64,000 nucleotides of DNA, from NCBI GenBank assembly GCA_038496675.1, contig CM076663.1, positions 17,003,323 to 17,067,322 of the forward strand, given 5' to 3'. Shown here piece after piece: positions 22,325 to 37,400 of the stretch. The stretch's first letter is position 1, and each line of letters starts with the position of its first letter. The position numbers were made by a program, and so were the translations under genes. This DNA is from Rachycentron canadum (Eukaryota; Chordata; Actinopteri; Carangiformes; Rachycentridae). The notes beneath the pieces are model-generated. The model saw only the letters and a list, made by a program, of their open reading frames with translations. It did no database searches and had not been told where the DNA came from.

Positions 22325-24840
22325 TTGTTTGGCTGAAGAACTTTCATAGCCCTTGTCACTCATCCTCTGTTTCCATTTTAACAGCATTGTCCAAAATTTA
22401 ATCCAAATTTATCACAGAAAAAAATTTAATTTAACATTGTATGTGGAACTGATGTGAGATTCAGCTTCCAAAATCAGAGCGTTTTTTATCTTAGTAAATA
22501 AAAAAAGACAGTTAGCAATGCTTTGAAAGTATACTATAAATTACAGGTGTAGAGACAAATATTTGAAGGAATAAAAAACAATTTATCTCCCACTGTCCAC
22601 TTAGTAATATTTTTAAGATTTTAACTATTGACTTTACTTTTTGTCCACAGCAACTAGTCATACAGCACTCATCTGGTTATATGTATGAGTATATGAATAT
22701 AGGTAGATAGAAGGGAAATTCAAGTATCCAGTAGCACACAACACATAAAACCCAGCACAATAATAGAAACAAAAACACCAGAGGAATGTTAGGAAGAACA
22801 TAGAAATGGAGCTGTCTCTGTGAATGGATGGATATAAAACACATTGCTGGGAGGAGTTGTACAGCTGTATGGCCTGTGGGACAAAAGACTTCCTAAGTCT
22901 GTGAAGCTGGACTGAGTCAGCAGTCTGTTGCTGAACACACTCCTCTGCCTGGTAAATGTGCCATGCAAAACAAAACAAAAAAAGTTGTATACATTTGATT
23001 CTCAGTTACTTAAAGTCATTAGAGAGGCGTCGTTCTGTTTTTCTCACCCATTGGATACAGGTCATTCACCTGGATCTGATATTTGATCACACAAATCTGA
23101 GCCTGTTTTGTGTCAGTCTCATTTCTATCATTCGTCCACATGAGGGAGCCAAAGTCTGTGCTACATGAATACATAGTGCAGCCTGCTGTGAAATACACGT
23201 GGTCTCTGACATTCTTTTTCTAACCAGAGCTGTCTGTTATAAGTTGTCCTCATCATTCTCTGGTTCCCACATGTCAGTGTTTATCGGTGTCTTCACAGAA
23301 AGCAGTGGAAAATGTGTCTCTTCTCTGACCAAATGTAGGAAACTAGTTATTTATCCTAAAAATTTGTATCATTGTATTACCACAGACTAACACAGAGAAA
23401 GCATAATGCACACAACAGCATTGACAGACAGTAATATGCAAACTGGGCAGCCATAGAAAACTGTCTGGTTTGAAAGGTGCTTTGGAACAAATACTGTGCT
23501 TGCAACTGCCACCCCGTTTGCATAGTTCACTTAATATTTACTGATGGAGGTACAAGTAACAACAAAACACTTTGTGTACATTTATTCATCTATATGTCTG
23601 TATGATTAACTTCCGGAAAGCACAGCATCTGTGGATAGTATTGTTCAAATATTTGCTCTTATGTAATTGGGTTTCACTGAATCAGATGGTTATGCACAAA
23701 CACAACAGTGTGCTATTATAGTTAGTGAACTATTGCAATGAAGTGCATCAGTAGATTGTCCACATAAAAAAAAAAAAAAAACCTGTGATAATGAGCAATT
23801 ACAACTGTGGCTCAGTGAGCCATTTGGTAGTTTACAATCCAAAACATATACACATATTCAGTGTGGAGTTGATGAAGCAGTCAGCTGCAGGGTCCAATGT
23901 TAATGTAAATCAGTTATCCATGGTTTTTGAGACAAAGTCTGTTTAAAGTAGCAGTTACTGTCATCTAGGAAATTAAAAGAAAAAACCTTTAACAGAAGTT
24001 GATGGGTGGAACAAATGCAGGATGAAACTCAACTTCAAATACGTCCTGAATCCCACTGAAGGTCGATCACCCCAAACATCTCAAACACACATTCCACAGA
24101 CAGTCAGAGCACTTTTTGTCTTATCAGCTGCCTGTTTGTGTGTATGTACGTCCACTTTTCTACAAAAGGACTTGAGTTCAGGATTGTAGCAGCACTCCCT
24201 TAATGAAATCTCTCCCTTTGCCTAGAGATTTATATTTGCATTTGTATTGTAGTTAACTTTGTTGATTTTATCACAGGATTTCGTCATTTACACTCATGCT
24301 GAAACTGTTTTAGAGAAGTGTTGATTCAACTTATTTGCATGGCACAATTGGGTTGGAAAAACACCACTTCCCTGTGTATGTAACTGGTATCTGTTTTAGC
24401 TGGGTGTACCAGATGCTTTGGTAATTGTCATGCACGTGTTTGTAGGTGTGCCACCAGGTTTCAAGAGTTGTTCATTCACCTTCAAAACAAAAGCTGGAGT
24501 ACGAGACGAACCTTTATGACTAAACAATGCACGATGTATATCTTGCCATCAGACTTGCGGAAAATATGATCTAAAAGGATTTTTTTTTTTTTAAAGTTAG
24601 GCTAAACGATCATTTGTAAACATGCATATTTAGCTATTCTTACACATAAACATAAAGATTTTAGAGCACTGTGCAGGAACATTTTCAAAGAATTGCATCA
24701 GTTTTGTTTTATTTTATTTTTTTAATCCCAACACGCACAGTGCACCCTGAGGTATGCACACACACAAAGTTAAGGCGTTTTTGTTTTTTCTTTTTTTTTT
24801 CTGTGACATTAAATACCAATTGATGCCAGACACGCGAATC
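22325..24840. other. Intergenic region between mrpl36 and lpcat1
   Basis: No gene is supported. It contains an old interspersed repeat (22655-22975), A-tracts near 23767-23783, T-rich stretches (24581-24595 and 24716-24722) and otherwise unique AT-rich sequence. Short open frames have no recognisable similarity. Confidence 0.55.
22655..22975 (-). repeat. Old interspersed repeat fragment
   Basis: The order 'gaaattcaagtatccagtagcacac', 'gtatggcctgtgggacaaaagacttcctaagtctgtgaag', then 'tgctgaacacactcctctgcctg' resembles a well-known fish repeat found in many non-coding regions. This is recognition from memory. Strand and family are uncertain. Confidence 0.4.
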
Positions 24841-25075
24841 TTATTTTGAATCTTCTACCCGGAAGTCGCCTCGTTTCTTCTGGCTAGCTTGTTGTACGTG
24901 AGCAGTGAGCACACCCTCCCGTCCATCACTAGTCTCTCTGCTAGTTAGAGGAAGGTGGAGTGAGTGCCGACCTGCCCGCTCGACACTAAACAACCAACTC
25001 GGTTAACGTGACGGGACATTTTGGACGCGACTTTACTTCCTCTGTTCTTCGTTCGTGGGTGTCAGGTTGTCAGCA
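24840..25075 (+). promoter_or_regulatory. lpcat1: lpcat1 promoter and 5' UTR
   Basis: A CpG-bearing segment directly before the lpcat1 ATG, TATA-less, with an ETS-type site CCGGAAGT at 24859-24866 and several CG-rich boxes (CTCCCGTCC, TGCCCGCTCG). The transcription start cannot be fixed. Confidence 0.5.
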
Positions 25076-28000
25076 ATGAAGGGGTCAAACAGTCGTCCCT
25101 CCAGACTGGGTCGAAACCCCTTCGTCCACAAGCTGAAATTCACCGTGACGGAGAAGATAAAGGTAAGACAATTAGGATGAAAGATAATTATCTACAGTCA
25201 CACCTAACTCACTCTAAAGTACTTTATCTGTGTTGTGTGTTTGCTGTAAATGTAGCGCACTTGACCGTTACCCACCAGAGCTGGGACTCACTTTCTTGTG
25301 TGGGTCGGTTTACACTGTCGTGATGTAACGTGCGTTGTCATGAACATGGTCACGAAGAAATATAAAAAACCAACAAACAAAAAAACCCCAAAACAAACAT
25401 TGGAAATAAGTTGTTCATACTTATGAGCAGAGCTACAGTGAGTGACGAGGTGAGAGCAGGACTCACCATAAGTCCTCTGGGATGACAACAAAGTTTAGAG
25501 ACAAAACCATGTGTTCAAATAATTTACGCTCCCTTTACAGATTATACACTATTTGATAGCTCACTATAATACAGGCTATGAGTTTACTACTTTACTACCT
25601 CAGTTAAGTTTAGCAGTTAACTCTTTTAGTCTTGAGTGTCAAAATTAATCTACCACATAAATGCAAAGCAGAGCTCTTCTTTGGCACAAGGGACCCCTCC
25701 TGGAAATTATATGTTGCCCTCTTTCTGTCACCTATTACACATAACTGCCGAGATAACCCCTGTGAGCGTTATGTCTTCACCAAAGCCAGAGTTGGATCTT
25801 GATTGACCAAATTTGCATGGGGCACATTTGCATCAGGTTTTGACCCACACACCTCCGGACAATGGGAAGTGCTTTTACAAAACGCACTCCAAACTACTGA
25901 AAGGCCGTACGTTATTCTATGGTGCCATTCAAACTGTTGTACTGACTCATGCTAATGGAGTAACAAGCACTTGACTTCTTGAATTCTCTAATTTCTAGCT
26001 GTTTCTTTTCGCTCATCCAGCGGAGTGTGCGCACACAGAGGGACACTGTGTTTTCACATGGCCGTTAGCACAGGGGTAATGGGGCTGACAGCTGGCCAAG
26101 TTTCATATGTACTCATTACACAGAAATAATTACTCAGTACTCAAGGTAGTCCTAATTAGAATACACCAGTTTTCAGGATGACTAATTGTTTGAGGAATTA
26201 TTATTTAGGCTATCTTAAAGTCAGTGTTTACAATAGGTAAGAGAACTGTCCTGTCTCACATTGAAATACATTGTAGCACATTTGATGCTAAAGCACTTGG
26301 TAAAGCCCAGCATCTGCTGTAGGCCAAACACAAACATGCAGGTGGGAGGTGAGACCCTCTGCTACTTGCGCTACACATGGACAGCTGTGGCTACATCTTA
26401 AATCAACCATCAAGATCGATGGAATCTCTCTGCTGGAGGATGAGAGTCAGGCTGCAATGCCTCTTCATCAATCAACCAATGGATCAATGGGGTCTCATGC
26501 TTAGTGATTGGTGGGGTCTGCTGACAGCATGGCTGCCCTGGATATACATTGCTCATGCAGTCTGGCTAAAGGGATAATATAATCCAGTTGGGTTAGATTC
26601 TTTATTTTTTTTACAAAGCAAACACAGCACATTGTATTTTTTGCATTTGTGCAGTCAGACAGGAGAAGGAAGTGCATTACCTCTGCCCTGCTACCATCAG
26701 GTTTATCTGTTTCCCCATAGCTCCGGGGCCCAGAGGTGCCTGCTTTCATTCACAGCAAAACATACAAAGCACAAGGCACAGGAAGGCCTTTATATTGGCA
26801 CAGTCAGTTCCCAACAATTATGTTCCACAGAGACAAGTGGTAAAGCCAGGCCCTTTGCCTTCCCTCTTACCATGCTCTTAAAGCTTGGCTTTGTGGAAAC
26901 CTTCTAACCACTTCAGTTTGGCTCGCTGGATTGTATAGATGTTGTTGCTGTAAGAATGACTTTATTAAGTGTCTTCATCAGTTTTTCCATTGGAGGTTAT
27001 ATGAGATTGTAAACATAAGTGTGTCTGTGCCAAATGACAGCAGCAGTCCAATGAACTTAAGCTGGACCATGTGTGTCTGTGTATGGTTCACACCTCCTAC
27101 TGCCTGCTTCTAATGGCAGTGAGGTGTTTTTCCACTACGCTAATGCTTATGGACTCAGTTGCAGGCACACAAGCAGTCACACGTAAACGAGCACGAGCTT
27201 TGCCTGAACAAAAGCATTACATCGTAGATCTGTATGACTGAGTGACGGGCATGTGTCTGCTATTGAATCTGTGTGTGTTGCAGTGAGATAAGTTGCACGA
27301 GTGCATCACCCCTCCTGGCACTTGGTCTTGCTAGAAATATTATTTTTTACTTCCAGTTAACAAGATCAGCAGCACTGTAGACCAACTAGGTCAGCAAGTG
27401 AAACAGATGGACAGACAGTAGCACTAATTCCAGCTGAGTCACACATTGCTGAACAGTGAACATCATACAGACAGGGCTGCCAACTCTTTAGCTTGAAGAC
27501 AAAAATCCTGTGACATCCAGCAGAGCTGCACTGTCCCCAGACTGGATTGTGAACTTTCTTAAATATCAATAATTTAACCAAATAGACATATAAACATTGA
27601 CATATGGGGCTATTTCAGTGTTCAGTGTGTCCTACAGCCTTTTTTTCTTTTTAAGTTCTCAAGCACACATTTTACTTACAGAGGAAAGACATATTTAATG
27701 CCAGAGGGTATTTCTACGGGTATAACAGGTTCTGCTACCTCAGCTTTGACCTTGATCTGCACACCAGCAACATGACAACAGAAGGACGGGTTGAGTGGTG
27801 CTTGGGCCTCCAGGTGGAAATCAGAGCACTCTTCCCCTGGCTCATTGAAAACAATTAGCCAAGAGCAATTAGACCTCAGAGCAGTTAAAAGTGTGCTGGG
27901 CCACGTTGCTCTGGGGATGTGGCTGTTATGTGACACTACTACCCATGGAAAAGTGGGTAGTAGTGTGTTAGTGTTGGTCTGGAAATAATTGTTGAAAAAT

Positions 28001-28811
28001 ATTTATATAACTTAATTAGGATTGGCATTAAGATTTCTTTTATCTTATAATAAAATTCTGGTTAATCTCTGAATTAATAATTGGGTCCATAAAGCATCCA
28101 TGTCCATGACAATATCCCGGAATCCATGGGGACATTAGCAAAGCTCTTGTGTTTTTCAACTGACCAAAAACCCCAAAATATTTAACTGACTTTCATATAA
28201 GAACACGAAAACCAGCTAAATCAAATCAAATGCATCAAATGTTTGCATTTTTTCCTGAAATAGATTTAAACGATTAATGGAATAATGATTAAATTACAGA
28301 AACAGTTGCTAATTAATCTTCAACCAATCACCTTATTGATTCATTGACTAATCGTTGCAGCTCCAGGATCAATACAGAACATGGTTAACACAATAATAGT
28401 TGCAAGTGTTTCCGAGTGGCAAGTGCCCCTCAACACATGTAGTTGGAGTCGCACTAGCTTTAAGGGATGATTCCCATCATGCAAAATAATAAAAGTAAAG
28501 GGTAATATTTAACAGATAATTAATTGGGTCAGATATTTCAATAAGCCTTAATAAATGATTACAATAGGTTGTGTAAAACAAACACTTATCGAGCCACATC
28601 TTATCACAACATCCTGTTACTGAAATGAGACCAGTTTCTCCATGTCCCTGCTTAATGTTCCCACTGCTTGGAGGCACTGAGCCACACCCCACCATTGTGT
28701 CTCATTTTATAGGTGATGGTATGTGTCCGATGTTTGTCTTTTCACGTTATGCATGCTTGTATATCTGTGTTTGCTTTTGAGTGCAGGTCACTGGCTCCAA
28801 CCATGACACCT

Positions 28812-28864
<53 letters not shown>

Positions 28865-31800
28865 CTGTAGGATGAGCTGAATGACTAAATGGCCCCTGAT
28901 AGCTTTAATGGTGCCATACATACAAACAGAAGGTGTGTGTATTTGTGTGTTAGGAGACACAAATACGACCAAATAGGACCATCATGGTTTCCCAGAGACC
29001 TCTGAATATTTAACATACAACAGAATGTCTAAATCATTAAGTCTTTGCCCTCAGGTCAAAACACATTTCCCCCTCTTTACTCTACATAACTTTTAGAAGC
29101 AGACATTAGGACATTTGTTTTTCACCTTTCTACCTTTTCTCATTTCACTTATGTATAGTACAACATATCGCTTTCATGAGCACTTACTCTTTACTTCTAT
29201 AAATCAAATCAAAGTGGAATTATCCCGGATGTTTGGTGATGTTTTAGTATCATCTTCAATATTATATATTATTATTTAATAAATATATATGAAATTCAGA
29301 AATAGTGCTGACCGGTTGTTGTTGCAATATGAACACGTGCAATAAACAACAATGAGAAAAAAAAAAAGATTTTACAGTGGTGCAGTGATGGGCATGGTAG
29401 AAAGCTCTGGGCTTGAATCTGTATTTGCATTTTCTCCCTGTGCCTGTGTGGGATCCCTCCAGGAACTCTGCCTTCCCCCCACAGTCCATAGCTGTAGATG
29501 TGAGCATAAATTGTGTGTCTGTATATGTCGGCCCTGTGATAGACTGCCGACCTGTTCAGGGTGCACCCCGCCCTAACTCATTGTCAGCTGGGATTGGCCT
29601 CAACCCCCCCCCAACCTATAAAGAAAAGCTCTATGAATGTATACATTTCCACTGTCCCCTCTCTCTCTTTCATTCACACATAAACCTAATAGTGTCCTTC
29701 ATCACACCACCTGTTCAACAAACAGAAAAGACACATTTTTTTTTTATCCCATTCACCGCATGTTGTTTTCCAAAACCATAGCACACTGACTTTAAGTTAA
29801 ACTGTGAACAGAGTAGGGAGAGGACAGAGGAGATCACTGATAGTGACCTTTGTCTGTTTTTATTCAGCTCCACTCAGTCTTCTCATGTCATGTCACATTT
29901 AGTTTATTGACATGTTCCCAGAGTTGCGTTTATACACAGCAACTCTCTTGTTGCTGCTGCTCTAGAGACTGATTTTGTTCTAATACTCTTCTAAATTTCA
30001 TTATTTTTAAAAATAACAATAAGAACAATACAGGTATCAATAAAGAAGCATTGGACAAATATAACTATATAGCTACACCAGATGAGAGAACCTCTGCTGT
30101 CTCACTGCTGCAACATCACTGTAACATCACACTCCAGACACTTTGACTCACACACTCAGTATTTGACTTGTCAGATGTAGCCTAGACACAGTAGTTTCTA
30201 GATTTACACTGTAGTGAATGTGAGGTTTGCTGGCGCAATGGTAGAGGAGGACATAAGAACTGTATATGCAAACTTAAATATTTGCTTATTTTTTATTGCA
30301 AATCATATTGTCTTTGCAATAGTTAATGGCACAGCATACAGGGCTACTCAGAAATTCACTATGAAATAATACATTTCTTACATTTTTAAAAAATATTTAA
30401 AACAATTTAAATACAGTTATATATAAATTAAATAAAACACTAAACAGCTAATTGAAATATTATTTAAATTGCATAAAATGTCTCACAGCACACTATATAT
30501 GAAGCACTGTGGTGCTACAAAGATGCTTCGGCCTACTAATACTCTTCTCCTAACAATGAGGAATATGCTCATAATTTTTCATCTTTTTTTCAGTGAAAAT
30601 AACCATTGCAACAGAAATCATGATTCCTAACGCAATCTGTCTAAATGACCATTCAGCCTTATAAAATGAACACATAATTAAATACTACCTAAAACAGCAT
30701 TCAGCTCAGCATTGTGAAATCTGAACAGTAAACACCACTCGTGCTCCAATGATCAAGACCTCTCTCAAATCTGAGTAAATGCCTAAAATCATTATCGCTA
30801 TTTCAGTGTAGATAGATTTTTAAAAAATTTGCACATGATTGTTAAATATTAATATTATTTGGGGTCTCAGATTTTCTCTCCCTTCAGAGCTTTAGAGAAC
30901 AATGTAAAACCGTCTGAGTAGTACTCCTCATGACAAATAAACTGGGTCTTTATGTGTAAAATTGGTGGACTTCCCCTTTAACTTTTCCCCCTCAGTCTTG
31001 CTCATTGCTATATTTGGATATGTAGCAGAAACAAAAGGAGTACAGTAGCAGTTTATTGCACTCTGAGAATAAAACATTTAAGTTGCTTTCATATAAATGT
31101 GAGCCCAAAATACACCAAGAAGTATTTTTATAGCAAATTTCAAATGACCAGCAGTTTTTTATGCTGGTACATAAAACACTATAAATTGCTCCCCTCTGCC
31201 CCTCCCCTACTCATTCTCATGCCACCTCCTGAAAAAATGTCAGCAGATCCTCCCAGATGGATTCGTTAAGCTCTGACGATGAGTGCACCGTGCGTCAGGC
31301 GTGGGGGCAGGGAGGACGAGAGAGGCGTTAGAGCATCATAAATCACCCCCATTACTGTTTATTTATTAATACAGCCCTGCAGTGTGCACCTGGGCTCATC
31401 CAGAGAGAGAAATGCTCAAGGAAGAGAGGAAAGACGGGACAGGAAGGGAGGAGGTTGATATGATTCCCCAGAGTGACAACAAAAAGCCTATCGATGCAAA
31501 GTAGGAGAAAAACAGTTGAAGGGATAGCAGCATGATAAATGAAGGTGCAGCTGAGCAAATAGACATAGGGGAGTGAGAGATTGATGGATGGATAGATGAG
31601 GGGAGGAATTCCTTTGGGATGGGAGAGTACTGTAAAGCGCACAGGAAGGATGATGGGAGGGGAGAGAGGGAGTGCAATGAAAGTGTGGGATGAAGAGATG
31701 AAAGGGGGGCAAGGATGAGGAAGGATCTTAAAATGTCACGCAGTCTGAATTTACACTGTGGGCCGTGACATTTTGACCCTGTTAGTACACACACGTGCAC

Positions 31801-32182
31801 ACACACACACCACATTTCTCTCATTACACAGTAAGAGAAAAGGCATGACAGGTCCAGTCAGCTGACTTCTCATTTTTCACTCCGGCTTTAATAAACTTTA
31901 TTTGAGTGATCAGTGGTTGAACTCAGACTCACACTCTGTTTGCAGAGTTAACTTATGTCCAGCCGCACCATTCACACAGTAAAATATCAGTGGTGTTACG
32001 CAAAAGCAAAACACTCCAAACAAATGCGCTGGCCCCTTTGTTTGCATCATCTTGTTTCAAGAGAGTTCAGACAAGTCATTTGTTGGTGCACACATACACA
32101 TGCACAGAAACAGCAACAACAAAATATGACAAATAGGAAACAAAAACTGTTATGACATTATACTGAGCCTCTCAGTTCCAGA

Positions 32183-32234
<52 letters not shown>

Positions 32235-34417
32235 CTGATAGATGGATGTTTGTTCCTTCCTGTAGGCATGGTTGGAATGTGTGTCTCGTCCTCTTGACCC
32301 TGAAGGATGTGCAGGCGTCTTTTTACTGTACAGGAACGAACAGTATGTTGTTTGACACTCGGCTCAAAAGCAGCAGAATGTTAAACAGTTGTACAGTTGA
32401 AAAAAAGCTTGTGAAAATGGAGTGAAATGTGAACAGTGTGACTGTGCATGCCTTATTTTTATCTTTCTCAAATACTTTCTCTTTCAGATAGGACTGATGT
32501 CACTTACAGTGTTTCCCGTGCGGCTACTGCTGGTGTCCTTCCTCATGCTGCTGGCCTGGCCCTTCGCCTTCACAGCCTCTTTGGGACGTTCAGAGTTTGT
32601 CATTGAGCCACAGTCATGGTGGAGGAGGTGTGTGTGCATGTGTGCATGTGTGTGCGGTACACAAAAAACTTAGCAGCATCCTGCAGATACCCATCTGACA
32701 AACAAGTGTTTTGTCAACTTATCTGCTGTTCTTAGTGACCACTGAGAATTATTTCTACTCCTGCTAAGATTTAACATCCCCCGTCTGTGTGTCCCAGGTT
32801 TATAGACCTGTGTTTACGAGTGATCATGCGAGCCATGTGGTTTTGTGGGGGTTTCCACTGGATCAAGGTGAAAGGGGAACGGGCGGCGCCCTCTGAAGTT
32901 CCCATCCTCACTGTGGCGCCACACTCCTCCTACTTTGATGCCATCCCAGTCACCATGACCATGTGCTCCATAGTCACGAAACTGGAGAGCAGGAGCATTC
33001 CTGTCTGGGGCAGTGAGTGAAACACATTTCCATTAACTTTACAACGCAAAGTCTTACAAAAATGAAGTGTAGTGTGATTACAATTTTTAATGTTCTTATT
33101 GAACCTCTTAATTACTGTACTACGTTAAATGAATACATTAAATTAAAATCAATTCAGATGATGAAGGCTAGCAAAAAGTTGAGTGGTTTAGCTTAAAATG
33201 TTTAGATTTTTTTGTATCTAATTAAATACTGAATAACAGTATTTAACAACAAATTTGGTTTTTCATATTCAAATCAAGGTTTCGAGCTCACTGTAACATG
33301 CAGGAATAAGGTAAAATTGTGATTATTGATTGCAGGACAGTGTCAGAAATGATCACTGTATGATTTCCTACATAAAAACTGTTGTCTCTAACCAGTGTTG
33401 TGTCTCTAACCAGTGACAATAACAGATACAGATGCGTTTTTCAAGAATATTTTAATACATTTAAATATAATGGTACTGTCTAACTATATCACAAACTTCC
33501 TGCATAGAAGGGAGTGAGTCCTGTGTGTTTAGTCTATGTTCAGTGAGATGTTCTATAAGAGCTGAATCAAGAAAACTGAAAATCAATTCATTTAACATAC
33601 ATGCATTTAAATAAAATAACAACATGTATAAAAATGTATTATTTTGAATATTAAGAAATCGATTAGAATTTGATTTTGAAAATATCTGCAACAGGAAAAT
33701 CTAACAATGAATTAATAATAAATTGTATAGAATTATTACTCAAAGCAGTATTTGAGCTGTTCTTGTCCCTTGTTTACAGTAAGCACTGCAGTGAAGCACT
33801 GGGACACATAAATATGGGTTCATTTTGGTGAAAATTTTTGGAAACAGTGATCCTTAATTTAAATAATACATCACTAATTCAGTTTTGATTTGAGAACTGG
33901 TTGATTTTTTTTTTTTTTTACTTTTTTATTTTTCTAACAATGAATATAACTAACATTTTTGTTTATTTTTGTTTTGGCATCGTCCTCTCAGCTCTGATCA
34001 GCTACATCCGGCCAGTGTTTGTGTTTCGGTCAGACCAAGACTCCAGAAGAAAAACTGTAGAGGAAATAAAGCGGAGAGCACAATCTGGAGGGGAATGGCC
34101 TCAGGTTTGTGAATATGAACATGCGCACAAAGGCACACACACACACACACACATACACTAAAATATACAGAGAGGACCTAAGCTCAGCTCACACCACATG
34201 AGAATTGAAAGGTGATGGCACAAATACAGTGAGTCACAGTTTACACGGATGAAAGTCAAGTCCATTTGTGTGTACTTTAATGTGTATTTGTTTGTTCCAG
34301 ATCATGATATTTCCAGAGGGGACGTGCACCAACAGGTCGGGTCTCATCTTATTCAAGGCTGGTATGTGTTCAGGCCCCTTCCTGCTTTAGGCTGAACTTC
34401 AAACCAGGTGGAAGGGT

Positions 34418-34457
<40 letters not shown>

Positions 34458-37400
34458 ACGTGCATGTGTATGTCCTTGCCAGTTTTCAGTGACCTCATTG
34501 TGGTGAAATCTCTTTCAGATCCTCTCAACCTGAAATCAGATAACATTCATGTGTGGTGACAAGATCGCATATCATTTTAGAAATGGTGCAAAAATTGAAG
34601 TGACACTTGGTTACTCGGGGACAGTAGAAACAAGCTGTGAACACAAAGTTGACACATTATCACCAAGGTGACGATGAACTTGTTGCTTATTTAAAAATTT
34701 AGCAGTTAGGGAGCAACATCAGCTTTCATCTGGAGGTGTGTGTTCAACAGCAAACAAAGAGCTGCAACTTACTGTAAAGCTCCGTAAATCTCAGGAACTG
34801 GAGACTAGGGTATGTTTTGGGTCCAGGCTGGGTCTTCTCAGTTGGATTCGGCCAGAAAATCTCCATTGGTAGGCATCCAGTAGGCATCTGATCATACCTG
34901 AACCAGCTTTACTGGCACATCAGGAGTGAAGGAGCAGCAGCTCGCTCCAGCTGACTGAGCTCTGTACACCATCAATAAGGACAAGCCCAGTCATCCTTTT
35001 GAGGGAACCTCAATTCTGCTGTTGAGATTTGTGATCTCATCCTTTCAGTCAGTCAAAGCTCATGACCATATGTGAGGGTCAGAACTCAAAAACTTTGAGT
35101 TACCGGTGAGTGCCAAAGTAGCAAAATTGCGACAAACAACAATACTAAATTAAACAGATAATAGTTCTAATTACAGAGCCAAATCTCATTTGTACTCTCT
35201 ACCACTAGTTAGCAGACATGCTCCACTTTGATTTTAGCCTCAAATTACATCATGTTCCTATTCAAAGTGTTTGAGGAGATAACGGAGATGCTATGAATGT
35301 GCCTGCATACAATGAGGCTAAGGCAATTCTGTCCATTGTTTTTGAGTAAATTGAAGCAGAAAAAAGTTGACTTGTGATGAAATTATGGATCTGTTATTCA
35401 CTGATTCTGATTCTGAAGGAGAATCGATTGGTCAATCCAAAGATCTTTTTCTCATTTACAGTAGGCCTTTATCTCTAAACACTTTCAAGCCACAGCCTTT
35501 TGAAATCTTAACGTCAAAATCCTGTATTTTTTAAAATAAAACCATGGCACTTAAAGGGTTAATTGTCTTCAGTTAATGCCTGTCTTCATCATAATGATCC
35601 AGTACAAAACCCACATTACTACTGGTGCTGCACAGATCTGGTCTCAAGATCCATTTTATTCTTACCTGTATGTCAACAACTCTTCTCAATGTCTCATCAT
35701 CAGCAGCTCAGTTATTGAGTGAAATAGTCATCTAACATCTAATTGTTGGATTTGAACTTTTATCTGCTCAACACCAGCATATCGACGATGTCACTATCAG
35801 CACGTCAATCAGCACATGCTAATGCTAACATTTAGCTCAAAGAATTGTTGTGCATATTTACAGCCTGACTGTGGCTAACATGGCACGAGATTCTAACACG
35901 TCCGCACAGGAAGTGCTCTAGCCATGTTTTTTCAATCATCTGCCTTACATGCTTCTGATGAGCTTCTCTTTTAATCATCACAGCTGTCTACTGTCTAAAC
36001 AAGCCGCGTAACACCTCACAACTAGAGTGATTGTGCTTTGCACTCTAAGTACTGTGAATACCCTGTCTGAGCACCTGTATAGACACAAACATTACATTAG
36101 TCTATTAGTCTATTTCTTATGTCTGTTTAGGTGACAAAACCAGAATAATTTGTTTGATTGCTACAGTTGTTGGTAGAACTCAAAATTTATTAGCTACTTT
36201 AAATCCAAATGAGCGATATTATCCTCCAGAGCAAACCACAGCTCACAACACTATTTGCCTGTGGTTTTTGGTATTTTCCAGCCAGGGGTGTGTCTGTGTG
36301 TTCATAGAACGACTGTGTGATCACTTTGTTCAGCATTCATTTCATTTAGTGTGCCTGGACCTGTAAATGATTATTATTGCATGAAGTGGGCTGCATAGCT
36401 GCCAACTCCAGGTGTAGATGTCTGGGCAAATTCATTTTGTACTAGGCCCAACAGGTTTGGAAGTTCAGTATGTTGCTAAAGGACACAACAAAGATGTTGT
36501 CAACAGGACACCTAACTGTTGTACCCATCTTTTTGGGATTTGTTTTTCTGCCCACTGTGTGTGTGTTTTCTGGCTTTGTTCCCTGCCTGCCCTGTTTAAT
36601 CCCCTTTCTTCCAGTCTGTAATTCTGTCATTCCCAGTAAGCCCTGTTGGTCACACTCTGGACTGCTTTGCTTGTGTGCTTTTGTGTGTGTGTGTCCAGCT
36701 TGATCTGTCTGTTGTGTGGTGCCAGTGCGCTCTGGATGTGTCACCTCTAGTTTTGTTTTTTTTTCTCTGGCTGCCAGCACAACAGAATGTATGCGTTTGT
36801 ATGTCTGTTTGTGTTAATGTCCGTGGTGCCACCTGTGTATTTTGTGCTGTACAGATACCTCCAGTCTGTGTCTCTTTTCAGTAGACTTTTTAATAGAGAA
36901 GTCACTTTTATCTTCTCCCCTCTCTCCCTGTCTGTCCTCTCACATTATTAATCAGAGGGTGATCGTTCTAATGCTTCCTCATAGGACTTATATCTTGAAT
37001 ACACTTTTATCTATTTTCTTTTCAGTTAAAATACACAGATTATTAAAATGTTAACACGATCAGGAATAATATTTTTGTCTTTGAAAAGCTACACGTGTTA
37101 AAGCTGCACTAATCAGTAATTCTTTATGAACAACTGTAAAAAGGCCATGTTAAATGCAGAAAGGGATGCCTTGTAGTGACAAACCACAGATATTATCACC
37201 CATCTGTACAGTTCCCCTCAGCTCTATCAACTCTTTTTTTTTTAACTCTTTTTACCATCTTTCAGCTCATTGTTTTGATCGATCCACAGCTTTGCCGATT
37301 TTGTTCACTGCCCTCATTAGCCCTGTCTCCAGCAGCTGCAGTCAGCCAGCCTATATGAATAAGCTTTGATAAACCCATTGTACATTCTCTGCCCAGCACC

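Larger units (their letters stand above)
25163..32487. other. lpcat1 intron 1 (7.3 kb)
   Basis: Bounded by donor AAAG|GTAAG and acceptor CTTTCAG. It contains two long (TG)n tracts, a SINE-like repeat (29375-29632), an AT-rich stretch (30000-30850) and a purine-rich tract (31395-31735). No nested gene was recognised. The large first intron is a usual place for regulatory sequence, but none can be named. Confidence 0.8.

Noticed and set aside
25021..25323. 100-codon frame starting upstream of the lpcat1 ATG
   Set aside because: It overlaps lpcat1 exon 1 in another frame and continues into intron 1. The LPCAT1 frame from 25076 has family similarity and a proper donor.
31396..31824. 142-codon minus-strand frame
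   Set aside because: Ser/Pro/Leu-rich compositional frame across a purine-rich tract in lpcat1 intron 1, with no similarity.
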